A stretch of 37,238 nt of DNA from NCBI GenBank assembly GCA_035306605.1, contig DATGNR010000059.1; one strand, given 5' to 3'. Below the pieces are notes generated by a model. That model was not told the origin of the DNA and did not search any database. It saw nothing but the letters and a program-made list of their open reading frames with translations. The translations under genes were made by a program, and so were the position numbers. The number at the start of each line of letters is the position of its first letter. Within the stretch, counting starts at the first letter, position 1. Positions 1-7,668 of the stretch are shown here, piece by piece. The DNA comes from Xanthomarina sp035306605. GTDB lineage: Bacteria; Bacteroidota; Bacteroidia; Flavobacteriales; Flavobacteriaceae.

Positions 1-1
1 T

Positions 2-832
2 TACACAGCGACGTCATTAAGCGAAGCAACCGATGTAAATGTATTGCATGAGTTAAAAGACGCATTAGATGCAGTAGGTGTTTATGAGTGGAGTGAGGTA
101 GAGGATTTTAATATCAAGTTTTTCAACAAAGAAGATGCACAGGTTTTAAGTCCAATCATAGAAAGAGCTGCCGAACGGTTTATTAATGAATTAGAATTAG
201 AAGATGATGATAAAGCCGACTTTAAGATCAAAGCAAAACAGTTTGTGAAAATCTATGGGCAAATGGCTTCGATTATGCCTTATGAAATATTGAATTGGGA
301 AAAACTGTTTTGGTTCTTGAAATTCTTGATTCCAAAATTACCTATTCGTCCAGATGACGTTGACGGTTTAGATGAATTGTTAGAATCTGTCGATTTATCC
401 ACTTATGGTTTAGAGCGCGTAAAACTAAACCAAACCATTGGATTAGATGATTCAGAAACAGAAGTAGATCCTCAAAACCCAAATCCTAGAGGAGCACATG
501 GTGAAGATGAGGAAAAAGATCCATTAGATTTGATTATCAATAGCTTTAACGAGCGTTGGTTTCAAGGTTGGGAAGCTACACCAGACGACCAACGTGTAAA
601 GTTCATTAGTTTAACAAAGTCTATTCAAGCACATCCAGATTTTCAATCAAAAGTAGCAGAGAACAGTGATGCACAAAACAAGGATTTAGCTTTTAAAAAG
701 ATCTTAGATGATGTCATGTCCAAACAACGCAAGCAAGAATTAGACTTATATCGCTTATACGCCAAGGATGAAGCCTTTTATCAAGCGTTTTTTGATACCA
801 TGAAGCGGATGGCAAGTGTTCAAGGCTTATGA
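2..832 (+). CDS. hsdR: Type I restriction enzyme R subunit (HsdR), C-terminal part only
   Basis: The frame is open from the left edge (codons from base 2) and stops at 832, so this is the last ~276 residues of a much longer protein. The first possible internal start (TTG at 44) is not a real start, because coding-like sequence continues upstream of it. The protein is acidic and helical, with a stretch around 'YGQMASIMPYEILNWEKLF' and a C-terminal helical domain ending in 'FFDTMKRMASVQGL', which resembles the helical tail of HsdR motor/nuclease subunits after the helicase lobes. HsdR with HsdM and HsdS translocates and cleaves unmodified DNA. The nuclease and helicase motifs would lie outside the window, so their integrity cannot be judged. 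The next gene, a HEPN protein, starts about 110 bp downstream in the same direction. Confidence 0.8.
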   Translation, partial: YTATSLSEATDVNVLHELKDALDAVGVYEWSEVEDFNIKFFNKEDAQVLSPIIERAAERFINELELEDDDKADFKIKAKQFVKIYGQMASIMPYEILNWEKLFWFLKFLIPKLPIRPDDVDGLDELLESVDLSTYGLERVKLNQTIGLDDSETEVDPQNPNPRGAHGEDEEKDPLDLIINSFNERWFQGWEATPDDQRVKFISLTKSIQAHPDFQSKVAENSDAQNKDLAFKKILDDVMSKQRKQELDLYRLYAKDEAFYQAFFDTMKRMASVQGL

Positions 833-941
833 GTTAAAAAAAATACTTTTATCCGAACTTAGCTAAACCTTACTTAAAATAAAAGATTCACAATCGTCGA
901 AGAAAAAGGCAGGAGTGTGAGTTGATGACATTAATGAAGAT

Positions 942-1616
942 TTGAATAATACCGACCACGATATACAGATTATAAAAGCATCACTTTTAAAACGTAAACT
1001 AAAGGCCGTCTCTGATACTTTAGATGATAATAATGCCATCAGATTACACCGTGCAATAAGTTGGGTCAAATGTGCCGAAGAACAAGCCGATAATCCAGAT
1101 TTAAAATTTATAACACTGTGGATTGCCTTTAATGCCTGTTATGCCGATAATGATGCGCATGAGCACGAGCTGTCAGAAAAGAAACGGTTTAGAGACTTTA
1201 TTGCAAAGCTGGTCAATTACGATGTAGAAGAAAGATTCTTTAAAATTTTATGGTATAAGTTTCCAGGCCCTGTAAGATTGTTAATTGATAATAAATATGC
1301 ATACAAGCAATTTTGGGACGCACAACGTGGAGATTCAATAGATTGGGAGTCACGTTTTAAACAATCTCAAATAGATTCAAGAAATTATTTAGCACACCAA
1401 CAGGTGTCTAAACTATTGGAGTTAGTTTTGGATAGATTATATACAGTTCGAAACCAATTAATTCACGGTGGTGCAACCTATCAAAGCAAACTGAATCGCT
1501 CTCAAGTTAAAGATGCGAGTCAAATCCTAGAATTTCTATTACCCATTATCATAGATGTCATGATAAGCAATGGAGGAGAGGACTGGGGTATCATAAATTA
1601 TCCGGTGATTGATTAG
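942..1616 (+). CDS. HEPN-domain protein (putative RNase or defence-associated)
   Basis: This 224-residue protein carries R170-N171-Q-L-I-H175 near its C-terminal third, the R-N-x3-H form of the Rx4-6H motif of HEPN ribonucleases. A mostly helical protein precedes it (residues 10-65 and 80-130). HEPN domains are known to accompany restriction loci and toxin systems; a role backing up the neighbouring type I system is inference. The start is uncertain: no in-frame ATG exists before the motif region, TTG at 942 is the first usual initiator, and an in-frame TGA sits at 918-920. The reading frame upstream of that TGA (867-917) is also open and could be a lost N-terminus. No toxin-antitoxin partner (such as MNT) is adjacent. 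Confidence 0.7.
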   Translation: MNNTDHDIQIIKASLLKRKLKAVSDTLDDNNAIRLHRAISWVKCAEEQADNPDLKFITLWIAFNACYADNDAHEHELSEKKRFRDFIAKLVNYDVEERFFKILWYKFPGPVRLLIDNKYAYKQFWDAQRGDSIDWESRFKQSQIDSRNYLAHQQVSKLLELVLDRLYTVRNQLIHGGATYQSKLNRSQVKDASQILEFLLPIIIDVMISNGGEDWGIINYPVID

Positions 1617-1913
1617 TACGGATTGTTTTAATCTTAAATCTTTAATTCAAAGAGGAGAAGGAGAATATTTGTAAAAACAAATTGATAAAACAACCATAGC
1701 TTCTAGATTAATCCCAAAATTTAATTCAAGAGGTAATGGAATGGCTGATCTATGGTGAGAATGGCAATCTAAAAAAAGCGATTTACCAATAAAGCTCAGT
1801 CGCAAAAAAAACAACTAAAAAACAGAAATATTTCACCAAAGCACTTTTATAAGGATCATTAATATTCAAACTCCTTGATTAAATTCACACTTCATCTAAC
1901 AAAAAAAAATTAT
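1617..1913. other. Gap with a possible decayed ORF
   Basis: About 300 bp without an intact gene lie between the HEPN and GIY-YIG genes. In one plus frame, 1675-1818 reads as protein-like sequence (for example 'IASRLIPKFNSRGNG') broken by a TGA at 1756-1758 and ended by TAA at 1816-1818. This could be a fragment of a degraded gene, as is common between restriction and nuclease genes, but it is short and may be chance. I see no terminator hairpin here. Confidence 0.3.
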
Positions 1914-2603
1914 ATGATAAAAATATATATATTAAGATTGGAAAATGATAAATATTATGTTGGTCAAACAGTAAACGTTAATGAAAGGATTAAGAGTCAT
2001 ACAAACGGAAAATTAGGGTCCGAATGGACAAAAACTAATAAACCGATTGAACTTGTTGAGGTAATTGAAACTAGATTTAAGGACGTGTCAGAAGCAATGT
2101 TTTTGGAAAACTCTATAACCATAGAATTGATGAAAAAAATCGGATGGAAAAATGTTAGAGGAGGTGATTATTGTACCCTTAATACAGAAAAATTACGATT
2201 CTTACTATGTAATAACTCTGATCTGGGAGATGAACTTTTACCAGTTCTGAACCCTAAAAGATTCAACTTGAATTATCACGGAGTATTTGTTTTTGTACTT
2301 AAATTAAAAATGGATAAATATTTTGTCGGAATTGCGAGGAATTTAAAACTTGGAATTTTAAAAGAATATAATAAGAAAGGCTCTAAATGGTGTGAAATGT
2401 ACGAACCGACTGAATTAATTTCAGTCAAAAACATTTCAAATCATGATAAAGAAGAATATAGAAATTTAGTTAATAATGAAGTTATATCAATAATGAAAGA
2501 AACTAATTGGTGGAAAGTTAGAGGCGGAGATTATTTTGAGCCTAATGAAGTCAAGCATCGTAATAAAGTTCTACGTAATACTGATATTAAAATCGTATTA
2601 TAA
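1914..2603 (+). CDS. GIY-YIG-type protein with two tandem domain copies
   Basis: The frame is open from a TTG at 1875, but the ATG at 1914 fits best because the GIY-YIG fold begins at residue 4. The product is 229 residues. Copy 1 (about 3-87) has 'IYIL' and 'YYVG' strands, R25 and E65, matching the catalytic Arg and metal-binding Glu of GIY-YIG nucleases, and ends in 'VRGGDY'. Copy 2 (about 124-207) repeats the plan ('VFVFVL', 'YFVG', 'GSKW', 'VRGGDY'), but Gly147 stands where Arg25 would be and Asn where Glu65 would be, so it looks catalytically dead. The predicted activity is DNA cleavage by copy 1, with copy 2 perhaps structural or for binding. A strong terminator follows. The gene sits in the accessory end next to restriction genes. 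Confidence 0.75.
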   Translation: MIKIYILRLENDKYYVGQTVNVNERIKSHTNGKLGSEWTKTNKPIELVEVIETRFKDVSEAMFLENSITIELMKKIGWKNVRGGDYCTLNTEKLRFLLCNNSDLGDELLPVLNPKRFNLNYHGVFVFVLKLKMDKYFVGIARNLKLGILKEYNKKGSKWCEMYEPTELISVKNISNHDKEEYRNLVNNEVISIMKETNWWKVRGGDYFEPNEVKHRNKVLRNTDIKIVL

Positions 2604-2663
2604 AACCTTGCCCAAGAAAAAACCAACCCCATGTCTCCCTTTAATTTCACACAACCCCATTCC

Positions 2664-2693
2664 AAGCTTAAATAGATGTTTAAGCTTTTTTTA
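2664..2693 (+). terminator. Rho-independent terminator after the GIY-YIG gene
   Basis: A perfect 9-bp inverted repeat AAGCTTAAA / TTTAAGCTT with a 6-base loop (TAGATG) is followed by a run of T. It lies 60 bp after the stop at 2603 and is oriented for plus-strand transcription. Confidence 0.8.
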
Positions 2694-2817
2694 TTTTCTA
2701 CTTGGTACAGCTTAAAACACTAACCTAACTGTGTACCCCCTGTGACAATCAAAACAACCTATCTTAAAAGCTTGTTTGAAACGCCTTTCAATCCCAATAG
2801 AGTAGAGGAGATTCCCC

Positions 2818-3564
2818 TCATCCCATATAATCCAACACCCGAACCGCTATGCCCATCTGTAAATCATAAACCTCCTGGTCGATGATCTCGTAATACCGCA
2901 TACCAATCACTGCAACTCCAGAATACTGAGGGCTAACCACATCCTCCGGCACCAAATCAAAAGTAGAGGAAGGTGCATCAACCGCTAAAAAGCAAGTAGG
3001 AGACACTTCCAAAGCAGAGTTCAAACTATCAAAGTCAAAGTCTAAAACCCCTAAGGTAATGCCAATATGAGTGGCGGTCTTAGGCATTTTAAACAAACTA
3101 GGGTTGAAATTCTTAACCTGCAACTGCTGCGTGTTCCAGTTAAACCGAGAATGCATGTATAAATTCGACATCACCTCCTGATTGGGGATAAAATCAAACT
3201 GCTTAAGCATGCGTTTCCCTTTAGCCGTTTGCAACCCAAGTTTAACTTGTCGCGCTCCCCGTTCAGAAATCAAATCCAAACTCTTAAGCTTTGTAAACAA
3301 AGTCATCAACCTCGAGTGGATCTGCTTCCCCTTTAATCCTCCAAAAAAAGGAAGTAAAGCCCTTCGAAACTTGCCTTTAGTCCTACTACAATGCCCAAAT
3401 TCCGTGGAATTATCCCGTACAGGTTTCATATTGTCCTGAGTTCGGATAGCCTCGCCATTAAAACCACCACCCGCCTTACGAACAAAGCCTTTCCCCTCCA
3501 TAATAAAGAAATTCAAGTCTCCAATAGTGCCGCTAATCTTAAAGAGTCCTCGTTGTCTTGCCAT
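2818..3564 (-). CDS. Conserved hypothetical protein of Bacteroidota
   Basis: The product has 248 residues and starts at an ATG at 3564. The N-terminus ('MARQRGLFKISGTIGDLNFF', then a Gly-rich 'RKAGGGFNG', then 'NSTEFGHCSRTKGKFRRAL') follows the pattern of a widespread Bacteroidota family that I recall only as unknown proteins: a G-x-I-G-D-hydrophobic start, a basic middle and a beta-rich C-terminal half. There is no signal peptide, membrane segment or enzyme motif. It is monocistronic. Its upstream region carries the GCGTATG repeat cluster (3588-3650), which probably controls it. The function is unknown; I do not assign one. Confidence 0.65.
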   Translation of the reverse strand: MARQRGLFKISGTIGDLNFFIMEGKGFVRKAGGGFNGEAIRTQDNMKPVRDNSTEFGHCSRTKGKFRRALLPFFGGLKGKQIHSRLMTLFTKLKSLDLISERGARQVKLGLQTAKGKRMLKQFDFIPNQEVMSNLYMHSRFNWNTQQLQVKNFNPSLFKMPKTATHIGITLGVLDFDFDSLNSALEVSPTCFLAVDAPSSTFDLVPEDVVSPQYSGVAVIGMRYYEIIDQEVYDLQMGIAVRVLDYMG

Positions 3565-3587
3565 AGTTCTTATGGTGTTGTATTAAA

Positions 3588-3650
3588 TATACGCTAATAT
3601 AGTATAAATCAGCAACATACGCAATAGGTATAGCGTATGTATAGCGTATG
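3588..3650. promoter_or_regulatory. Cluster of GCGTATG-type repeats upstream of the unknown gene
   Basis: Two abutting exact 11-bp direct repeats TATAGCGTATG (3629-3639 and 3640-3650) are preceded by CATACGC in inverted orientation (3616-3622) and a related TATACGC (3588-3594). The element GCGTAT(A/G) therefore occurs four times in about 63 bp, starting 24 bp before the minus-strand ATG at 3564. The 11-bp period places the two direct copies on one face of the helix, as for an operator or an iteron. The role is inferred. Confidence 0.5.
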
Positions 3651-3812
3651 AACCCCCTACATACTCCGTAGTAACCCCGTATAAACAAGGTACATTTAAC
3701 AAATCATAGTCATGCAAGTAATATAAAAAGGTCGTCAAGAGTCTAAGTCTAGTGCGTCGCTCAATCCCTCAGACTCTAATGAAATTCATAGTAAGAACGG
3801 ATATATGCCAAT

Positions 3813-3840
3813 AAAAAAGTCCAACAAACAAGTGTTGGAC
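3813..3840 (-). terminator. Terminator of the saccharopine-dehydrogenase-like gene
   Basis: A perfect 8-bp stem GTCCAACA / TGTTGGAC with a 6-base loop is followed, on the minus strand, by six T. It lies 40 bp past the stop of the minus-strand gene ending at 3881. Confidence 0.85.
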
Positions 3841-3880
3841 CCTGACTGTCTTATCTAAGTATATAATATCTAAACGAACC

Positions 3881-5023
3881 CTATAACCTTCCATAAACGC
3901 GACTAATAAAGTCACCGTTTAAAAAGGTTGTACCATCCAACTGACTTTGGAATACAACGCCTTTTGGCTGGGTTTCTAACAACCAGCTAATAGCTTGTAC
4001 CAATGCCGCTGCCGTCGTGGTCTGAATAGCTCGTAGTTTGTGTTTACCAATAAGTTGAGGAAGCACGTGTTTAGCAACCTCCTGTCTGCGTAAAACCCCT
4101 TGAGAGTCTGTGCCTTCTACAGCAGCATAAATAACAATTTGATCGTCTTCTATATGCGGAATATCTCTTAGCATAATCTCTTGTAAACCAGAAATAGGAT
4201 CTGTACCAGAACTTAAGCCTTTCAATTGCTCTTCTACCCAAGCATAATGTCCAGGATGTCTTAAGGTTTTATAATCTAATTGCTTCACTTTTCCGCTTAA
4301 AGCATCGGGTAAGTCGGCGGCACCTCCCGAGGTTAAATCTTCCTCATAGCTAATACCATCAATAATAATACGAGCCCTTTCCGAAAGCGCAGGCAGCGTA
4401 GTCTTTTTATAATCCCGAATAACAATACAGTCCTTTAAGTATTCCGTAGCAACCCCTATCGGACTCCAAGTAAATCCATAAAAATGAGGGGAGATAGCAT
4501 GATTGGTCAGCGCACCAACTTTAAATTCTAAAGTGTCAACCTGTTCAACCTCATAGTGCTTACAAAACCTTTGAAACAAATAATGAGCCAATACATCAAT
4601 ATAGCCAGGGGCTAACCCAGTTTGTAATACAAACCCTGTTTGGGCACCTTGGGCGATATCGATAATCTCATTGGTTTCCGCCACATATTCTGTAAGATTG
4701 GCATAATACAGCTGATGAGTTTTAGCCATACGAGCCATAGTAGGAGCTAAACTACCAGGTAAGCAGTCGAGTAGGGCGTCACCTTGTTCAAAAATCCCCT
4801 CCATCTCTTTACTAATAACCTGGGCATCCAAGTGAAAGGGAATCACCTGACACGGTTTAGTGCTGCCATCCATAATCCACCGCGCAACGTTTTCGGCCTT
4901 ATCAAGGAAGCGATCTCCTATGTAAATAGTAGGCGTAACAGAACTCCATTCTGCCAAAATAAGTCCAGCAGCTTCGGCAATACCACCGGCACCTGCTATA
5001 ATAATGTGATAGTGTGTTTTCAT
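3881..5023 (-). CDS. Saccharopine dehydrogenase-like NAD(P)-dependent oxidoreductase
   Basis: The product has 380 residues. The ATG at 5023 is preferred over the open extension to 5053, because it places the Rossmann motif directly at the N-terminus: 'IIAGAGGIAEAAG' (about 8-20), the G-x-G-G-I pattern of saccharopine and lysine 6-dehydrogenase relatives. An N-terminal dinucleotide-binding domain is followed by a mixed alpha/beta substrate domain with a Gly-rich 'TSGGAADLP' stretch. Related enzymes oxidise or form amino-acid C-N bonds (saccharopine, carboxynorspermidine, lysine), and the substrate cannot be read from sequence. It is monocistronic with its own terminator at 3813-3840. Some relatives are annotated as lysine dehydrogenases, but that label would be a guess here. 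Confidence 0.75.
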   Translation of the reverse strand: MKTHYHIIIAGAGGIAEAAGLILAEWSSVTPTIYIGDRFLDKAENVARWIMDGSTKPCQVIPFHLDAQVISKEMEGIFEQGDALLDCLPGSLAPTMARMAKTHQLYYANLTEYVAETNEIIDIAQGAQTGFVLQTGLAPGYIDVLAHYLFQRFCKHYEVEQVDTLEFKVGALTNHAISPHFYGFTWSPIGVATEYLKDCIVIRDYKKTTLPALSERARIIIDGISYEEDLTSGGAADLPDALSGKVKQLDYKTLRHPGHYAWVEEQLKGLSSGTDPISGLQEIMLRDIPHIEDDQIVIYAAVEGTDSQGVLRRQEVAKHVLPQLIGKHKLRAIQTTTAAALVQAISWLLETQPKGVVFQSQLDGTTFLNGDFISRVYGRL

Positions 5024-5167
5024 AATAAACCATTCCAAATTCAGATATAACAAGATAATAAAAATAACGAAAAGCTCCTCGGTAACAGGGACTTACTTTT
5101 TAGGCAGAAATAGAGTCGAAAAAGGAGGGAGGGCGCTAAGGTGAAAAGAAAGCAAAAGTATAGGCAT

Positions 5168-5199
5168 AAAAAAAAGTCCAATACCTTAGGTACTGGACT
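5168..5199 (-). terminator. Terminator following the tRNA-Met gene
   Basis: Read on the minus strand, AGTCCAGTACC pairs with GGTATTGGACT (11 bp with one G-U pair, loop of 3) and is followed by eight T. It begins 10 bp after the tRNA 3' end. Confidence 0.85.
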
Positions 5200-5208
5200 T
5201 TAATTTCG

Positions 5209-5282
5209 TAGCGAGATCGGGAATTGAACCCGAGACCTCCGGGTTATGAATCCGACGCTCTAACCGACTGAGCTACCTCGCC
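5209..5282 (-). tRNA. tRNA-Met (anticodon CAT)
   Basis: The gene is 74 nt. On the minus strand the acceptor strand GGCGAGG pairs with TCTCGCT (two G-U pairs), with discriminator A. There is a D-arm with GCTC...GAGC, an anticodon loop TTCATAA with CAT (complement at 5246-5248), and a T-arm TCGGG-TTCAATT-CCCGA. CCA is not encoded. The G1-U72 pair is a standard wobble pair, unlike the mismatch of initiator tRNAs, which favours elongator Met. A CAT-anticodon tRNA-Ile (lysidine-modified) is the alternative and less likely. Confidence 0.93.
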
Positions 5283-5711
5283 ATAATTAATAAATCATCT
5301 TAAAATAATTATAAGATGCCTTTTTAACGGCTGCAAATATAAAAACAAATTTAAAGAGAGCAAACATAAGTGCTAATTATTATTTAATATTATTTGTTAA
5401 AGCACATAAGGACCATAATCTTAGTGCTTTAAAGAAGGGTGAATAATTAGTCAAAAATAAATCACAAGGAGTTTTTACATCGGGCGCCATTAAAAATCTC
5501 GCCCACCTAAGTTATTACAAGAATTTACAAGCGCATTTTTAGTAGATGGCAACCATGTATCTACTTAATAATTATTGTAGTATATTTAAACAGGATGATT
5601 TGTGTAAAACCAAAGCGTGTTTTTGTCGGGGTAAATTGTTGATTATTTTTAAAAAATGTTTTAAACTTATTAATTAATGTATATCTTGAGCGCTTATAAT
5701 ACAATGTTAAA
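5283..5711. other. 430-bp gap with several inverted repeats, no gene
   Basis: No convincing ORF was found. It contains GTGCT (5370-5374), which could pair with AGCAC (5401-5405), while AAAGCAC-A-TAAG (5399-5410) can instead pair with CTTA-GTGCTTT (5420-5430). Further on are GGGCG / CGCCC (5482-5504) and a 7-bp AGTAGAT / ATCTACT hairpin (5541-5565). It probably holds the promoter of the START-like gene at 5712, but no clear TAnnTTTG box was identified. Confidence 0.4.
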
Positions 5712-6098
5712 ATGGACGAAAAAATTAAATTTGAAATGGAGTTCCCTATTCAGGCTTCACCTCAATTACTTTACCAATATATATCTACTCCTTCGGGCTT
5801 ATCAGAGTGGTTCGCAGAAAATGTAAACTCTCGTGGCGAGCTGTTTAAGTTCATTTGGGATGGTGTAGAAGAGCAAGCTAAACTTGTTAGTAAAAAAAGT
5901 GGGGAACGTATTAAGTTTAAATGGTTGGCTGATGAAGAACCATCGTACTATTTTGAAATTAAAATTCAAGTGGACGAAATTACCAAAGACGTGAGTATTA
6001 TCGTTACAGATTTTTCTGAAGAAGATGAGGTGGAAGAAACAAAAATGCTTTGGGAAAATCAGATTTCAGATTTAAAACAGGTATTAGGTTCTGCTTAG
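5712..6098 (+). CDS. START-like domain protein
   Basis: The product has 128 residues, about the length of a single START/AHSA1-like domain. The N-terminal strand 'IKFEMEFPIQASPQLLYQYIS' followed by 'PSGLSEWFAENV' is the typical opening of these lipid- or ligand-cavity folds (strand, helix, 'L-x-x-W-F'). The C-terminal long helix ('ETKMLWENQISDLKQVLG') closes the cavity. Bacteroidota genomes carry one conserved copy near the aminotransferase and YqgE genes, as here. The ligand is unknown. The transcript ends at the hairpin 6128-6152, which also touches the next start codon. Confidence 0.85.
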   Translation: MDEKIKFEMEFPIQASPQLLYQYISTPSGLSEWFAENVNSRGELFKFIWDGVEEQAKLVSKKSGERIKFKWLADEEPSYYFEIKIQVDEITKDVSIIVTDFSEEDEVEETKMLWENQISDLKQVLGSA

Positions 6099-6127
6099 TG
6101 GATTTTTACTTTATTAACTTATATTTG

Positions 6128-6152
6128 TCCCGAATTTATTTCGGGATTTTTT
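6128..6152 (+). terminator. Hairpin and T-run directly before the aminotransferase ATG
   Basis: TCCCGAA / TTCGGGA (7 bp, loop of 5) is followed by six T ending at 6152, the base before the ATG at 6153. It has terminator form for the START-like gene, but also occupies the leader of the next gene, so it may act as a partial terminator or attenuator. Confidence 0.7.
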
Positions 6153-6998
6153 ATGGTCAATTTTAACGGGAAACTTACAGATACAAATCAAATTATTTCA
6201 ACAGCAAATAGAGGCTTTAATTATGGTGATGCACTTTTTGAAACAATAAAAGTGTCCCATGGTAAAATTCTATTTTGGGAAGACCACTACTTCAGGTTAA
6301 TGGCATCCATGCGAATATTAAGAATGGAAATCCCAATGAATTTCACCATGGAATTTCTTCAAGAAGAGATTTTAAAACTCCTAACAGCTAATAACGGCTT
6401 AGAGCAAACCTACCGAGTAAAACTGTTTGTTAATAGAAAAGAAGGAGGCTTGTATTTGCCAGAAACCAATGATGTAGATTATTTAATTTCTGCCAAACCA
6501 CTAGAATCGGACTTTTATTTGCTAAACGAAGAAACGTATGAAACCGATTTGTTTAAAGATTTCTACCTAGCTCCAGGCTTGCTGTCTACCTTAAAAACAA
6601 ACAATAAAGTTTTACATGTGGTGGGAAGTATTTATGCAAAGGAAAATAGCTTGCAAAACTGCTTTCTTTTAAATACCAACAAACAAGTGGTTGAAGCTTT
6701 AAACGGGAACCTGTTTCTAGTAAAAGGGAATACCATTAAAACGCCACCGCTTTTAGATGGTTGCTTAAAAGGAATTATAAGAAAACAACTGATAGAAATT
6801 ATAAAACAAATACCGGAGTATACGCTAGAAGAAGCATCTATTTCTCCTTTCGAAATACAAAAGGCAGACGAAATATTTATTACTAACGTCATTACCGGAA
6901 TTCAACCGGTAACAAATTATAGAAAGAAAGCATTTACTAATGAAGTAGCAAAAAACTTACTTCAAAAACTAAATGTAAAGATAAGATTGGCAGTTTAA
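6153..6998 (+). CDS. Class IV aminotransferase (PabC / branched-chain-type PLP enzyme)
   Basis: The product has 281 residues, the usual size of fold-type IV PLP enzymes. The N-terminal 'NRGFNYGDALFETIKV' (about 19-34) is the substrate-loop signature of this class. K148 in 'LSTLKTNNK' matches the PLP lysine, E181 in 'VEALNGNLF' matches the ring-nitrogen Glu, and 'PLLDGCLKGIIR' is the phosphate-side motif. Members include 4-amino-4-deoxychorismate lyase (folate), branched-chain and D-amino acid aminotransferases. The sequence alone does not decide; many flavobacterial annotations give only the class. The start codon abuts a hairpin (6128-6152) with no room for a ribosome-binding site outside it. 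The 3' end overlaps the convergent yqgE gene by 4 bp. Confidence 0.85.
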   Translation: MVNFNGKLTDTNQIISTANRGFNYGDALFETIKVSHGKILFWEDHYFRLMASMRILRMEIPMNFTMEFLQEEILKLLTANNGLEQTYRVKLFVNRKEGGLYLPETNDVDYLISAKPLESDFYLLNEETYETDLFKDFYLAPGLLSTLKTNNKVLHVVGSIYAKENSLQNCFLLNTNKQVVEALNGNLFLVKGNTIKTPPLLDGCLKGIIRKQLIEIIKQIPEYTLEEASISPFEIQKADEIFITNVITGIQPVTNYRKKAFTNEVAKNLLQKLNVKIRLAV

Positions 6999-7555
6999 TT
7001 GGCACTCGGATCTTCCGGAGCATTACACCAAATACTGTATTCTTCACCTAATTCTACCATTTTTTCCTTCCAGAAAAACTGATAGTCTTTTTCTATAATA
7101 GATTTTTCATAGATGTTTTCAGTAACCACCCACGAGTTGGTTTTTAACTCATCTTCTAATTGATCGGTTTCCCACCCAGAATAACCAAGGAAAAAACGAA
7201 TGTTATTCTCGCTTAATTCATTGCGAGCAATGAGTTCGGCTACAGTGTCAAAATCGCCACCCCAATAAATTCCCATTGAAATTTCTATACTGTTAGGAAT
7301 AAGTTCTGGTACTTTGTGGATGAAATATAAATTGTCTTGCTCTACGGGACCTCCATTGTAAATTCTAAACCTAGCTTTTATTTCCGGAATTAAATCTTGA
7401 ATGGTGTAGTCTAATGGTTTATTTAAAATAAAGCCTATCGCGCCTTCTTCTGTGTGATCTGCCAGTAATACGATGGAGCGATTAAAAGAAGAATCTCCTA
7501 TAATGGATGGTTCTGCTATTAACAAATCACCTTTTTTGGGTTTTATTGTAATCAT
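6995..7555 (-). CDS. YqgE/AlgH family protein
   Basis: The product has 186 residues, full length for the family. The start 'KPKKGDLLIAEPSI', then 'FNRSIVLLADHTEEGAIGFILNKP' and 'FRIYNGGPVEQDNLYFIH', are hallmark YqgE/AlgH segments, as is 'FLGYSGWETDQLEDEL'. The biochemical role is not established; AlgH was named from alginate regulation in Pseudomonas. It is cytoplasmic, with no signal peptide or membrane segment. The convergent overlap of 4 bp with the aminotransferase gene is conserved-looking tight packing. HU is encoded upstream on the same strand but ends with its own terminator. Confidence 0.93.
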   Translation of the reverse strand: MITIKPKKGDLLIAEPSIIGDSSFNRSIVLLADHTEEGAIGFILNKPLDYTIQDLIPEIKARFRIYNGGPVEQDNLYFIHKVPELIPNSIEISMGIYWGGDFDTVAELIARNELSENNIRFFLGYSGWETDQLEDELKTNSWVVTENIYEKSIIEKDYQFFWKEKMVELGEEYSIWCNAPEDPSAN

Positions 7556-7613
7556 AGCTTAAGAGGATTATAATTTAAATGTAATAAATATTTTTTTAAC
7601 TACAAATAGATAT

Positions 7614-7644
7614 AAAAAAAAAGCCTTCGAAACTTCGAAGGCTT
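7614..7644 (-). terminator. Terminator of the HU gene
   Basis: AAGCCTTCGAA / TTCGAAGGCTT forms an 11-bp stem with a 2-base centre, preceded on the plus strand by a run of A, which is a T-run on the minus strand. It lies 25 bp after the HU stop. Confidence 0.88.
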
Positions 7645-7668
7645 AATTAAATTGTTAATGAGTAAATC

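Noticed and set aside
863..1069. Minus-strand ORF of 68 codons opposite the HEPN gene start
   Set aside because: It is antisense to a better-supported gene, with no family-like features.
3182..3597. Two plus-strand ORFs opposite the unknown gene at 2818-3564
   Set aside because: They are shadows of the minus-strand frame, overlap each other and have no protein-like pattern.
3588..3650. GCGTATG repeats as a CRISPR array or plasmid origin
   Set aside because: Repeats are too short and lack spacers for CRISPR; no replication gene is nearby, so an operator is more likely.
3738..3777. AGAGTCT / AGACTCT inverted repeat with a long loop
   Set aside because: The 7-bp stem with a 26-base loop is weak and could be chance; the real terminator is at 3813-3840.
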